8,325 nt of DNA from Candidatus Njordarchaeota archaeon (GCA_029856615.1 JAHKLF010000059.1:1-8325); one strand, 5' to 3'. Counted from the first letter of the stretch, positions 1-6,441 are shown. Notes: generated from the sequence alone by a model not told the origin. Program-made: numbers and translations.

Positions 1-134
1 CGAAAACTAGGATATCCGTATATAACTCCTCTTTTAGGATATTTCTGTAGAATTCGTTGACTATTGCTTTCTCGTTCTCTGGTAAAGGAATGTTTAAGTA
101 AAATCAATAAACTAACATCAATGAAGAATTTCAT
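1..134 (-). pseudogene. vapC: VapC-type PIN-domain toxin, 5' part only, apparent +1 frameshift
   Basis: The gene starts at an ATG (134-132) that overlaps the antitoxin stop as ATGA, the usual layout of a toxin translated with its antitoxin. Frame 0 begins MKFFIDVSLLI, a typical first strand of a PIN-domain ribonuclease, with D6 as the first metal-binding acid. After that frame 0 becomes non-PIN-like (LLKHSFTRERESNSQR). If one base is removed from the A run at 100-103 (T run on the coding strand), the reading continues as YLNIPLPENEKAIVNEF and later LYTDILVF, which is classic archaeal VapC sequence. The gene therefore looks frameshifted near codon 11-12. Both frames stay open to the left edge, so the C-terminal half with the remaining acidic residues is not visible. 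PIN toxins of this kind cleave RNA and are held inactive by their antitoxin. A sequencing error in the homopolymer cannot be excluded, nor can slippage that restores the frame. Confidence 0.75.
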
Positions 135-385
135 TTTTCAAACTCCCACTCTAAATCTATTTCAACTAAATCGCCTAATCGTCCAACTATCCCCTTCAAC
201 TTTTTTCTCCGCTTACTTATCCATGAAATCAACTCGTCTATATCCATTACCCTGCGAATAAGAATACCATCCTCCCGTGGCTCAATTATTACACTTCCCC
301 CCTCCACTATGTTATAAGCTTCTCTTAGGGGCTTGGGAATTATAATCTGCCCCTTAGGACCAACCTTTAATCTGAGTTTTACCAT
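131..385 (-). CDS. vapB: AbrB/MazE/SpoVT-type antitoxin (VapB)
   Basis: An 84-residue protein with an N-terminal swapped-hairpin AbrB DNA-binding domain (about residues 3-45). It contains the hallmark VGPKGQIIIPKPLRE, followed by G-x-x-V-I-I-E-P and a second strand GILIRRV. The remaining 40 residues are charged and helical (DELISWISKRRKKLKG), as expected for the tail that wraps the toxin. The family represses its own promoter and neutralises a PIN toxin; the overlapping vapC downstream fits this. I prefer the ATG at 385 over the in-frame GTG at 394. A strong archaeal ribosome-binding site, AAGGTGA (397-391), lies 5 nt before the ATG, and the GTG falls inside it. The gene follows the dehydratase by 58 nt with no obvious TATA box or T-run, so partial cotranscription is possible. 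The open reading frame is intact although the toxin looks broken. Confidence 0.88.
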   Translation of the reverse strand: MVKLRLKVGPKGQIIIPKPLREAYNIVEGGSVIIEPREDGILIRRVMDIDELISWISKRRKKLKGIVGRLGDLVEIDLEWEFEK

Positions 386-414
386 TGGTATCACCTTGTT
401 ATACTTATGGTATC
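386..414. promoter_or_regulatory. Direct repeat over the vapB leader, candidate operator
   Basis: TGGTATC occurs at 386-392 and again at 408-414, 22 bp apart (about two helical turns). Each copy is followed by (A)CCTT. The proximal copy overlaps the ribosome-binding site of vapB. AbrB-type antitoxins commonly bind repeated sites at their own promoters, so this may be the autoregulatory operator. That role is inferred from position and spacing only. Confidence 0.35.
391..397 (-). promoter_or_regulatory. Ribosome-binding site deciding the vapB start
   Basis: On the coding strand the sequence is AAGGTGA, ending 5 nt before the ATG at 385. GGTGA matches the archaeal anti-Shine-Dalgarno sequence. 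This makes the ATG the better start than the upstream in-frame GTG at 394-392, which lies within the site. Confidence 0.7.
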
Positions 415-443
415 CTTAATAGCATGATGATTATGTTTTTTAC

Positions 444-1418
444 TTATAACCACAATCGGTTATCACTCCATACTTCTATGAAATGTTTAGGATCAATATT
501 TCCTCCACTTAATACCAAGCAAACATGAGAATTCATGAACTTTTCCTTATATCTTTTAAGTGCCGCTAGAGTTACTGCTGCGGCTCCTTCAACTATTATT
601 CCCTCTAATTCGTAAAGTGTTTTTATTGCTATCTTAATGTCTTCCTCGCTCACTAATAAAATCTCATCCACAAACCTTTTCACAAATTCAAACGTAATTG
701 AGTCTTCTTCTATGTTACCGTGTAGGCCTTCAGCGATTGATGGATATAAGTTTACTTTAACTATTTTGCCTCTTTTTACTGATTCATACATAGCTGGTGA
801 TGCTTCTGATTGAACTCCAAGAACTCTAATTTGATTTGAAAAATTTTTAGCTAGAAAAGATATACCCGAGATTAAACCTCCTCCCCCTACAGGGACAAGA
901 AGTGTGTCTATATTTGGATTCTCCTCTATGACCTCAAGAGATATTGTAGCATTTCCTTCAATCATGTCGATGTCATTATAGGGTGAAACATATACATAAT
1001 TTTTCTCCTCTGAGAGCTTCCTAGCATAATGTTCAGCTTCATCGTAATCCTTTCCATATATCAGGATTTCTCCTCCATAATTCTCAATTCTGCGTTTTTT
1101 AATCTTAGTTATATTACTTGGCACTACTATAATTGACTTTAAACCCAAGATTCTCGACGCATAACTCAACGCGATTGCATGGTTTCCCATTGAGGCCGTA
1201 ATTATAACCTTATGGCGATATTTGTCTAGATGTTTTAATAGTTTATTAAATACCCCGCGTACCTTGAAAGATCCAGTGACCTGGAAATTTTCTAGCTTTA
1301 AGTATACTTCCGCACCATAGATTGAAGATAATGTATGGGAATAAAAGAGAGGAGTTTTCCTAGTATACTTCCGGATCCTCGCTCGTGCTTCATAGACATC
1401 CTTTACTGAGATATCCAT
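444..1418 (-). CDS. Threonine/serine dehydratase family, PLP-dependent (fold type II)
   Basis: A 324-residue enzyme of the threonine ammonia-lyase / serine racemase family, expected to convert threonine to 2-oxobutyrate plus ammonia in the cytoplasm. Visible family marks are TGSFKVRG with the PLP lysine K52, ASMGNHA (75-81) for substrate carboxylate binding, the glycine loop VGGGGLISG (177-185) for the PLP phosphate, EGAAA (278-282), and LSGGN (303-307) with S304 near the pyridine nitrogen. The stretch GVQSEASPAM resembles bacterial catabolic TdcB and lacks the Glu/Asp metal site of eukaryotic serine racemase. The length stops at the catalytic domain, so there is no C-terminal ACT domain and no sign of isoleucine feedback. 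The ATG at 1418 is preferred because MDISVKDVYEA is the normal family N-terminus; a TTG 8 codons upstream (1442) is the alternative. Serine dehydratase or racemase activity remains possible. Confidence 0.9.
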   Translation of the reverse strand: MDISVKDVYEARARIRKYTRKTPLFYSHTLSSIYGAEVYLKLENFQVTGSFKVRGVFNKLLKHLDKYRHKVIITASMGNHAIALSYASRILGLKSIIVVPSNITKIKKRRIENYGGEILIYGKDYDEAEHYARKLSEEKNYVYVSPYNDIDMIEGNATISLEVIEENPNIDTLLVPVGGGGLISGISFLAKNFSNQIRVLGVQSEASPAMYESVKRGKIVKVNLYPSIAEGLHGNIEEDSITFEFVKRFVDEILLVSEEDIKIAIKTLYELEGIIVEGAAAVTLAALKRYKEKFMNSHVCLVLSGGNIDPKHFIEVWSDNRLWL

Positions 1419-1681
1419 TTGAAATCGCCATAATTCCCACAATATGTTTTATTAGTTTTTCATTTAAGAGAAGCCAAAATATCAGATCCTTACTGAATTT
1501 TATTGACTTTTTATTATAAAAGAATATAACAAAGAGAATTCGATTTTAGATCCTCGGGAATCTTGGATGCTTGCTCGTAATCAATGTCGCAGAATGATTG
1601 GATTTTTCTCATGCTTAGCATTGTTGTAAATTTGAAATGACTATAGAAGAGTCTATAATTATGTCCGAATATATTAAAAAA
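1419..1681. other. Intergenic region between the arrestin-like gene and the dehydratase
   Basis: The region is 263 bp between two minus-strand genes. It opens with a T-run terminator just after the arrestin-like stop and must contain the dehydratase promoter. TATA-like AT stretches on the minus strand occur at about 1514-1524 and 1462-1470, but neither is clearly the box. A 35-codon minus-strand reading frame (1621-1514, starting MLSMRKIQSF) is present. It has no convincing ribosome-binding site and I cannot link it to a family. Confidence 0.4.
1676..1681 (-). terminator. T-run terminator after the arrestin-like gene
   Basis: Six consecutive T residues on the minus strand directly follow the TAG stop at 1684-1682, then an AT-rich stretch. 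Archaeal RNA polymerase terminates at such T-runs without needing a hairpin. Confidence 0.5.
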
Positions 1682-2539
1682 CTAGGTATTTGTTCTTAGA
1701 ACTTTGATTGGTATTCGAATAAACTTATCGGGTCTATACTTTTTCTCTAGTACAATTACTAAGTAATACTCAACAGCGCTAACATTAGTCCTAAAAGATG
1801 CTTGTTTATCGGGAATCCTTATTTTGAAGCCAATTTGTTCCTCTTTTCCAGCTAGGAATTTAACGTTTTCAATAATTTTTTCTGATACAATTTTTCTTTC
1901 TTCCCGCTGATTATATTTGAAGATATCTTCAACCCGAATGATGTCTGCTCGGATTCCTAAGTATTCTTTATCCTCAGTTGGTAAAATTACCATTTCACCT
2001 TCTAATATCCCACCAGACAAGACAGTACTCCTAACCTTAAGGGTGATATTTAGCTTATCTAACGCCGTCTTGTACTCAACAATATCTCCGGGTTCTGGTT
2101 TTTGTAATACTATGATTTCCTTCTTTTCTTCCCGATCTAGACCCCATTTAATCTCTGCTTTAACTTTTAGATAATAGGTAGTTCGTATACGATTTCCAGT
2201 GAATGTAGGAATAGCGTCATCTGGTATCTTCGCACGGAAAGAGTATTTATATTCCCTTCCGGGTTCTACTTCTAAATGCTCAACTAAGGTTTCTTTAATA
2301 TGAATAATTGGTATCCTTTCCCTTTGAGAACTACTGACAGTATAAGCATTAAATTGCATGACATGAGCTTGCACTGAATACCAAATAACTTCATGAACAT
2401 TCTCTAAACAGGCTGTTAATCTAATTATATGGAATTTCTCTTCGGGCCTAATTATTATATCAGCTTCCAAGAAATCGCCGGGATATACTTCTTCTTTGCT
2501 TGGAGTTAAGCTTAATGAAAACTTTTTGTCGAACACCAT
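1682..2539 (-). CDS. Arrestin-fold protein, Spo0M-like
   Basis: A 285-residue protein, all beta in character, without signal peptide or membrane span, so probably cytoplasmic. It divides into two arrestin-like beta sandwiches. The N domain (about 5-145) has SLSLTPSKEEVYPGD at its first strands and AKIPDDAIPTFTGNRIRTTYYLKVKAEI (103-130), the pattern seen in arrestin_N and Spo0M proteins. The C domain (about 160-282) has LSGGILEGEMVI and a final AVEYYLVIVLEKK strand. Prokaryotic members are thought to be scaffold or adaptor proteins; no enzyme residues are seen and the partner is unknown. The ATG at 2539 is preceded by a TATA-like box placed for a very short leader, so ribosome-binding-site-independent initiation is likely. 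It is transcribed divergently from the radical SAM gene, with a T-run terminator behind it. The fold assignment is fairly secure; the role is not. Confidence 0.78.
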   Translation of the reverse strand: MVFDKKFSLSLTPSKEEVYPGDFLEADIIIRPEEKFHIIRLTACLENVHEVIWYSVQAHVMQFNAYTVSSSQRERIPIIHIKETLVEHLEVEPGREYKYSFRAKIPDDAIPTFTGNRIRTTYYLKVKAEIKWGLDREEKKEIIVLQKPEPGDIVEYKTALDKLNITLKVRSTVLSGGILEGEMVILPTEDKEYLGIRADIIRVEDIFKYNQREERKIVSEKIIENVKFLAGKEEQIGFKIRIPDKQASFRTNVSAVEYYLVIVLEKKYRPDKFIRIPIKVLRTNT

Positions 2540-2567
2540 TAGTAATACCTATTAAATATAGAAACTT

Positions 2568-2577
2568 GTATAAATAA
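2568..2577 (-). promoter_or_regulatory. TATA-like box of the arrestin-like gene
   Basis: The minus strand reads TTATTTATAC, a good archaeal box A, centred about 33 bp before the ATG at 2539. With the usual 25-27 bp to the start site, the mRNA would begin only about 7 nt before the ATG, giving an almost leaderless transcript. This fits the lack of a strong ribosome-binding site. Confidence 0.5.
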
Positions 2578-2826
2578 TTACATTGTATAATTAGGAATAA
2601 AACTTTTACACTTACCATGACCACAAAAATCTATGGCCAGTGATATTAAAAGCGCTACTAGCATAAATAACATTAGAATCTAGTAAGTTAAATCAACCGT
2701 TAGGAGATTTTCATCAATGAAAATGAGATCCTTGAACACTGATTTTCAGAAATATGTATAACCCCTATTATTCATTATATAATTAATATATAGTATGACG
2801 ACTCTTGGAATTTACTTTAGATAATT

Positions 2827-2836
2827 ATTTAAAAAG
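2827..2836 (+). promoter_or_regulatory. TATA-like box of the radical SAM gene
   Basis: ATTTAAAAAG-type sequence lies here. A start site about 26 bp downstream (near 2857) would leave a leader of about 19 nt that includes GGAG at 2865-2868, 7 nt before the ATG at 2876. The box, start and ribosome-binding site are mutually consistent. Confidence 0.5.
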
Positions 2837-2875
2837 GGGGAATGACGAAGCCATTGAAATGCGCGGAGAAACAAA

Positions 2876-3742
2876 ATGGATGGAAATGAATTGATCAAAA
2901 ACTATCCTAGAATGGTTACACCTACATCTAAGAAATTTGACCCTGTAATGTTAGCAAAAATTACGGAGAAAATAGTATGTAGATATCGAGAAGGCGTATA
3001 TGAGAGGAAATACGATGACTTCTATGCAACAGGCGTATACAGAGGAATAGCAACAGGTTATGCTGTAGGTTGTTGTTTAAGATGCATTTTCTGCTGGTCA
3101 TATCCATCAAGAGATTTTCCCGAAACGTTCGGTAAATTTTATTCTCCGACGCAAGTGCACGAGAAACTCAAGGATATTGCTAAAAAAGCTAATGTAAGAA
3201 AATGCAGACTATCAAGCTGCGAACCAACATTATGCAAAGATCATTTATTAGCACTATTAGAATTAGTAGAAGACGACCCTTGGTTTAAATTATTTATTCT
3301 AGAGACTAATGGCATACTATTTGGCATGGATAAAGACTACGTGCGTAGTTTAACTAAATTCAGTAAGGTATATGTTCGCATATCGCTCAAGGCTGGGACA
3401 CCCGAGCAATTCTCTAAGAAAACCGGCGCTGTTCCTGAAGCATTCGAGTTACCGTTTAATGCCATTAGATATCTAATGGAATACGAGATACCCTTTCATG
3501 TAGCTGCAATGTCATTGGATCCTAGGATAATGAGTCACGAGGAGAGAATGGCTCTCATTAGTAAATTAGCTGATATAGATGTTAAGATTCTTCTGAACCT
3601 AGAGGAAGAGATTGTGGATCCTTATGATACAGCAATTGCGAGATTAAAAGCCGCTGGAGTAGAGTTAAGGTGGCCGCTCAAAAGAATATATATGCCGATA
3701 AGAGAAATCATAGCTCGGAAAATTGGGACTTCAGAGGATTAG
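2876..3742 (+). CDS. Radical SAM protein of unknown substrate
   Basis: A 288-residue protein with the canonical CX3CX2C iron-sulfur motif C66-C70-C73 in GCCLRCIFCWS, which binds the [4Fe-4S] cluster that cleaves S-adenosylmethionine. An additional C67 sits inside it. SSCEPTL (113-119) corresponds to the GGEP motif contacting the SAM amino group, ETNG (143-146) to the following strand, and VYVRISLKAGTPEQF (165-179) to a later barrel strand. Upstream of the cluster, YRGIATGYAVG (55-65) resembles the lead-in of uncharacterised archaeal members. The trailing Trp after the cluster also occurs in TYW1, but the rest does not look like that enzyme. There is no extra C-terminal cluster (SPASM) domain: no Cys occurs after C120. 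The start is fixed by GGAG 7 nt upstream. No neighbour suggests the substrate: the convergent gene is a prenyltransferase and the divergent one an arrestin-fold protein. Confidence 0.85.
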   Translation: MDGNELIKNYPRMVTPTSKKFDPVMLAKITEKIVCRYREGVYERKYDDFYATGVYRGIATGYAVGCCLRCIFCWSYPSRDFPETFGKFYSPTQVHEKLKDIAKKANVRKCRLSSCEPTLCKDHLLALLELVEDDPWFKLFILETNGILFGMDKDYVRSLTKFSKVYVRISLKAGTPEQFSKKTGAVPEAFELPFNAIRYLMEYEIPFHVAAMSLDPRIMSHEERMALISKLADIDVKILLNLEEEIVDPYDTAIARLKAAGVELRWPLKRIYMPIREIIARKIGTSED

Positions 3743-3823
3743 TTATATAGATTCGATTATCATGATACAAAAAGCTTCCTGATGACAAATTAGCTTGATT
3801 ATCAATTAGCTAGGATTAGGTAA

Positions 3824-4675
3824 TTAATATGAGTAGAGTAAACAAAATTCGATTAATAATATAGCAAGGATTACCGAAGAGTATCTCGTATATAACGATC
3901 TCCTATATCTCATTAAGCTTATCAAACTGCCAGTCTGAATGACGAGGAGAGGAGTATATTCTGGATGCAGGATAGCCATAGATAACGAGAGCAATAGCGT
4001 TCCCAAAATTATGAAGCCTTGGGTTAATTGTATTGATGCTTGCAGTCCCAAGACAGTTGCTGAAGTTCTTAATCCCGCTTTTAAATCTGAGTAGTAATCC
4101 CTTATGTGATTACTTAGCTCAAAACTCGTCGAGAAGAAAAAGATAGCAGTTAGCGTTAACAGTATTGATATTGTTATTGTGATCCCAGATTCTATCAGCA
4201 TGATTAGAGGAATGCCGCATCCAAAGAAAATACCATGGCTAATTAGGTCGCTGGGAGGCTTTGTTTTCCATCGAGGAGGATAGGAATAAGTGATGCAGAG
4301 ATATAGTTGGATTAAGAATGCGAGTAGTGCTAACTTATTTAAGAAAATTAGGGCAAGAGAAATTGTTCCTAAAATACAGAGCAGTATGATTATTTTTGCA
4401 TGTTTTATAAACCATTTTTCATTCACCAGTATATTTTTCTCGTGTCCCATGGGATCAAACGAATCTTCCTTTATATCCGTAATGACATTAACTGCAAATG
4501 CTATCCTAATAGTTAACCATACTAGTACACTAGCAACGATAAGATTGTTACTTAGAGTTCTGAGGGCAATGTAAATAAGAATCGCAGACCATATAACTAG
4601 GAAGTCATATGTCAGGCCGTCTCCTAACCTAAAAAGTTTGGCCACATAATAAAGATAAATTATTATATTGACCAA
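3824..4675 (-). CDS. UbiA-family membrane prenyltransferase
   Basis: A 283-residue, very hydrophobic protein with about eight to nine membrane spans. The two Asp-rich loops of the UbiA superfamily are present: N63-x3-D67-x3-D71 (NVITDIKED) and D193-x3-D197-x3-G201-x2-T204 (RDYYSDLKAGLRTSATVLG). These bind Mg-diphosphate of the prenyl donor. The intervening SYPPRWKTKPPSD loop (131-143) is also typical. In archaea, family members make ether lipids (digeranylgeranylglyceryl phosphate synthase), quinones or related prenylated products; the sequence alone does not say which. The start is a TTG at 4675 with GAGG 9 nt upstream. A GTG 11 codons in (4642) would still give an intact protein and is an alternative. 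It converges on the radical SAM gene with an 81-bp gap and has its own promoter. Confidence 0.88.
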   Translation of the reverse strand: MVNIIIYLYYVAKLFRLGDGLTYDFLVIWSAILIYIALRTLSNNLIVASVLVWLTIRIAFAVNVITDIKEDSFDPMGHEKNILVNEKWFIKHAKIIILLCILGTISLALIFLNKLALLAFLIQLYLCITYSYPPRWKTKPPSDLISHGIFFGCGIPLIMLIESGITITISILLTLTAIFFFSTSFELSNHIRDYYSDLKAGLRTSATVLGLQASIQLTQGFIILGTLLLSLSMAILHPEYTPLLVIQTGSLISLMRYRRSLYTRYSSVILAILLIEFCLLYSY

Positions 4676-4684
4676 CTAATCCAG

Positions 4685-4688
4685 CCTC
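4685..4688 (-). promoter_or_regulatory. Ribosome-binding site supporting the TTG start of the prenyltransferase
   Basis: GAGG on the minus strand lies 9 nt before the TTG at 4675. No such site precedes the alternative GTG at 4642, so it favours the upstream TTG. Confidence 0.45.
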
Positions 4689-4718
4689 AAGTCTAATTTC
4701 TAGGGACTATCACATTGG

Positions 4719-4727
4719 TATATTAAA
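4719..4727 (-). promoter_or_regulatory. TATA-like box of the prenyltransferase gene
   Basis: The minus strand reads TTTAATATA. A start about 26 bp downstream (near 4697) gives a leader of about 22 nt that contains the GAGG site. Confidence 0.45.
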
Positions 4728-4805
4728 TCACATATGAGACTTTAAAATATATTTTTAATCCTAACGTATTGAGAGTGTAAGTGTATTTGATTTCTTAAAA
4801 ATACA

Positions 4806-4813
4806 TTTAAATA
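4806..4813 (+). promoter_or_regulatory. TATA-like box of the five-span membrane protein gene
   Basis: TTTAAATA is a good archaeal box A. The predicted start near 4836 gives a leader of about 40 nt with GAGGG at 4866-4870, 6 nt before the ATG at 4877. Confidence 0.45.
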
Positions 4814-4876
4814 ACGACGGTATCATAGAATAGAGATAGTATGCATTACTAATCGGCATAATTTTGAGGGAATATT

Positions 4877-5734
4877 ATGAGCTTGTATGTAACGATGCCG
4901 TCCCGTGTAAACGAGGTTTTAAGCGACCTGGGATTCTGGTATTTATTAACTGGCATTCTAGGATTTCTAGCATGGCCAGCACTAATTATTTCTCCAATAT
5001 GGATGGAGATGATGGTGGGCTTATTTATAGGTATTACTGCAGTACTGGGAATCATAGCTTTCGTAACTTATTTGATCGCATTACTAAAAACGAGAGAACT
5101 TAAAGAGATGACTGGAGAAGACATGTTATCACTCGGTCCATCCCTAGCTATAATCGGTATTTTCTTTGTAATTATCATGCTAATTGTGCTTGTTGTTTTC
5201 TTTATTACGTTTTTATTTTATGTTTCTGGACCGTCAATAAGCATGAATGCACTAATTCAAGCACCTCCCCCGGGTGAACCCACAACCACTACGATCATAA
5301 TAATTCCTATGATAATCTTTATGGGACTAGGGGGAGTAGGCGCAATACTGGTTCTAATAGGATTAATTCTCACGGCTATAGGATTCTGGAAATTTGGAGA
5401 AATGAATAAATCGTCAATAATCCAAATTGGAGGTATTCTAATGATCTTTTTATTTAATATTGGTGCGTTGATATTGGGGTTAGGATTACGAGAAATTGCC
5501 TCAAAAGGAAGATCCGCATTAGCTAATGAGACTCTACTCAACACTGTTAAAGATTATCTAGACAAGCAAGCTCCTAGAGGTGTAAGTATTGATCTCAGAG
5601 ATGTGGGCTCCCAATACAATATACCTGGCGTATTAATGATTCAATTAGTAAAATATTGGATAATGACCGGCGAATTACAAGGGACTCTAAGTGGCTATTA
5701 TTACATTCCTCCACCACAAAGGCAAGAGGGATAA
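4877..5734 (+). CDS. DUF973-like five-span membrane protein with C-terminal winged-helix-like domain
   Basis: A 285-residue protein. Five hydrophobic segments are visible at about 20-40, 45-70, 87-116, 139-170 and 181-204. A Pro/Thr-rich loop (PPPGEPTTTT, 130-139) lies between spans three and four. The FWKFGEMNKSSIIQIGGILMI region (170-190) resembles the core of the crenarchaeal DUF973 membrane proteins. After the last span comes a soluble tail (about 216-277) with the helix-helix-helix-hairpin rhythm of a winged helix: TVKDYLDKQ, then SIDLRDVGSQYNIP, then MIQLVKYWIMTGELQG, ending in a GYYYI strand. Function is unknown; the tail could bind DNA or another protein at the membrane. The start is supported by GAGGG 6 nt upstream. 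The gene is monocistronic and ends at a T-run. Confidence 0.75.
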   Translation: MSLYVTMPSRVNEVLSDLGFWYLLTGILGFLAWPALIISPIWMEMMVGLFIGITAVLGIIAFVTYLIALLKTRELKEMTGEDMLSLGPSLAIIGIFFVIIMLIVLVVFFITFLFYVSGPSISMNALIQAPPPGEPTTTTIIIIPMIIFMGLGGVGAILVLIGLILTAIGFWKFGEMNKSSIIQIGGILMIFLFNIGALILGLGLREIASKGRSALANETLLNTVKDYLDKQAPRGVSIDLRDVGSQYNIPGVLMIQLVKYWIMTGELQGTLSGYYYIPPPQRQEG

Positions 5735-5746
5735 CCCTTAATAATG

Positions 5747-5752
5747 TTTTTT
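5747..5752 (+). terminator. T-run terminator after the five-span membrane protein gene
   Basis: Six T residues lie 12 nt after the TAA stop, in the 22-bp gap before the convergent gene. This suits archaeal T-run termination and limits read-through into the opposing gene. Confidence 0.5.
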
Positions 5753-5756
5753 AGGT

Positions 5757-6326
5757 CTATTTTTCTTTACTATACATGATTTCATGAGATATTTTCTCTA
5801 TTTCTTCCTTGGTTCCCTTTAGAATGATAGTTATTCCACTTCTAAGTTGAATTTCACAACAATAATTAAGTTTAACCCATAAGAGGACTATTCCGCATAA
5901 GGCAGAAATTAGGGCGATTAATAACCTACTGGGATACCACATGTATGGATGGAACCCCAACATCACTAGAATTAAACCAAGTACTTTATATATCCTTAAA
6001 CCTCTCTCTGGGGGCTTTATATCTATAAAGAGCAATATGAACCCTAAGATTATTGGAATGCCAGAAGAAAAAACTATGGATAGTGTCTCATCCAGAGGTC
6101 TAAGGTAGAAAGAAATTATGCCCGCAATGCCAAAAGATATTCCAAGAGCTATTAGCACGATTCCTAGGCCTCTATGGATGTTAAACGGAAATATTCTCAT
6201 TCCAGTTTCGATATAGGATATATCTTCTCTATTAATTAGGTAATTTGTTGTTTCATCGCGAATCACAATGGAGTTCTCTTTTATGGAGATATTTTTTGTA
6301 TCAACGATTTTCGCACTAGAAAGCAA
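5757..6326 (-). CDS. Small four-span membrane protein with split PH-like domain
   Basis: A 189-residue protein. The N-terminal 45 residues predict short beta strands (NSIVIRDETTNYLINREDISYIETG), then come four hydrophobic segments at about 53-74, 83-102, 113-127 and 133-151, then a C-terminal piece with strands and a final helix (CEIQLRSGITIILKG, then TKEEIEKISHEIMY). Strands followed by a closing amphipathic helix are the pattern of a bacterial PH-like domain, here interrupted by the membrane block; bacterial DUF6232-type proteins are arranged similarly. Function is unknown. The start is a TTG at 6326: an in-frame stop lies 9 codons upstream and the next Met is at residue 43, which would remove the strands. 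GTGAG about 10 nt before the TTG may serve as ribosome-binding site. It lies downstream of the surface-protein gene on the same strand, 146 bp away. Confidence 0.7.
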   Translation of the reverse strand: MLSSAKIVDTKNISIKENSIVIRDETTNYLINREDISYIETGMRIFPFNIHRGLGIVLIALGISFGIAGIISFYLRPLDETLSIVFSSGIPIILGFILLFIDIKPPERGLRIYKVLGLILVMLGFHPYMWYPSRLLIALISALCGIVLLWVKLNYCCEIQLRSGITIILKGTKEEIEKISHEIMYSKEK

Positions 6327-6420
6327 TATGGTACTCTCTCACAAAATTGTTCATTAAGTGGAATTAATACATAACACCTACAAGTTAAGGACTTCTTAAA
6401 GAGTATTTTATCATCATCCT

Positions 6421-6428
6421 ATTTATAT
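6421..6428 (-). promoter_or_regulatory. Possible TATA-like box of the small four-span protein gene
   Basis: The minus strand reads ATATAAAT. It would put the start near 6398 and a leader of about 70 nt before the TTG. A TTTAAG nearer the gene (about 6395-6400) is an alternative, so the assignment is weak. Confidence 0.3.
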
Positions 6429-6441
6429 GTTATCAATGTGT

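Larger units (their letters stand above)
2540..2875. other. Divergent promoter region between the arrestin-like and radical SAM genes
   Basis: The region is 336 bp, very AT-rich, with a promoter near each end (listed separately). The middle part, about 2590-2820, has no reading frame of note. It contains a short perfect inverted repeat CTGATTTTCAG at about 2739-2749 and an alternating AT tract at about 2773-2797. No tRNA or convincing small RNA was recognised. Confidence 0.5.

Noticed and set aside
64..261. Plus-strand 65-codon reading frame opposite vapB and vapC
   Set aside because: Antisense to well-supported genes, low-complexity composition, no ribosome-binding site.
2706..2755. Possible C/D box small RNA (TTGATGA on the minus strand, CTGA on both strands)
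   Set aside because: The boxes are not in the C-D'-C'-D order with proper spacing on either strand, and box C is imperfect.
2842..2889. 15-codon reading frame (starting MTKPLKCAEK) overlapping the radical SAM start, preceded by AGGGGG
   Set aside because: The G-run is only about 1 nt before the ATG, too close to act as a ribosome-binding site. The predicted transcription start (about 2857) lies downstream of this ATG.
3788..3811. 8-bp direct repeat AATTAGCT in the convergent gap between the radical SAM and prenyltransferase genes
   Set aside because: Short, AT-rich and without other structure; likely chance.
5257..5544. Minus-strand 95-codon reading frame inside the five-span membrane protein gene
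   Set aside because: Pro/Ile-rich mirror of the membrane-protein coding strand; no promoter or ribosome-binding site.
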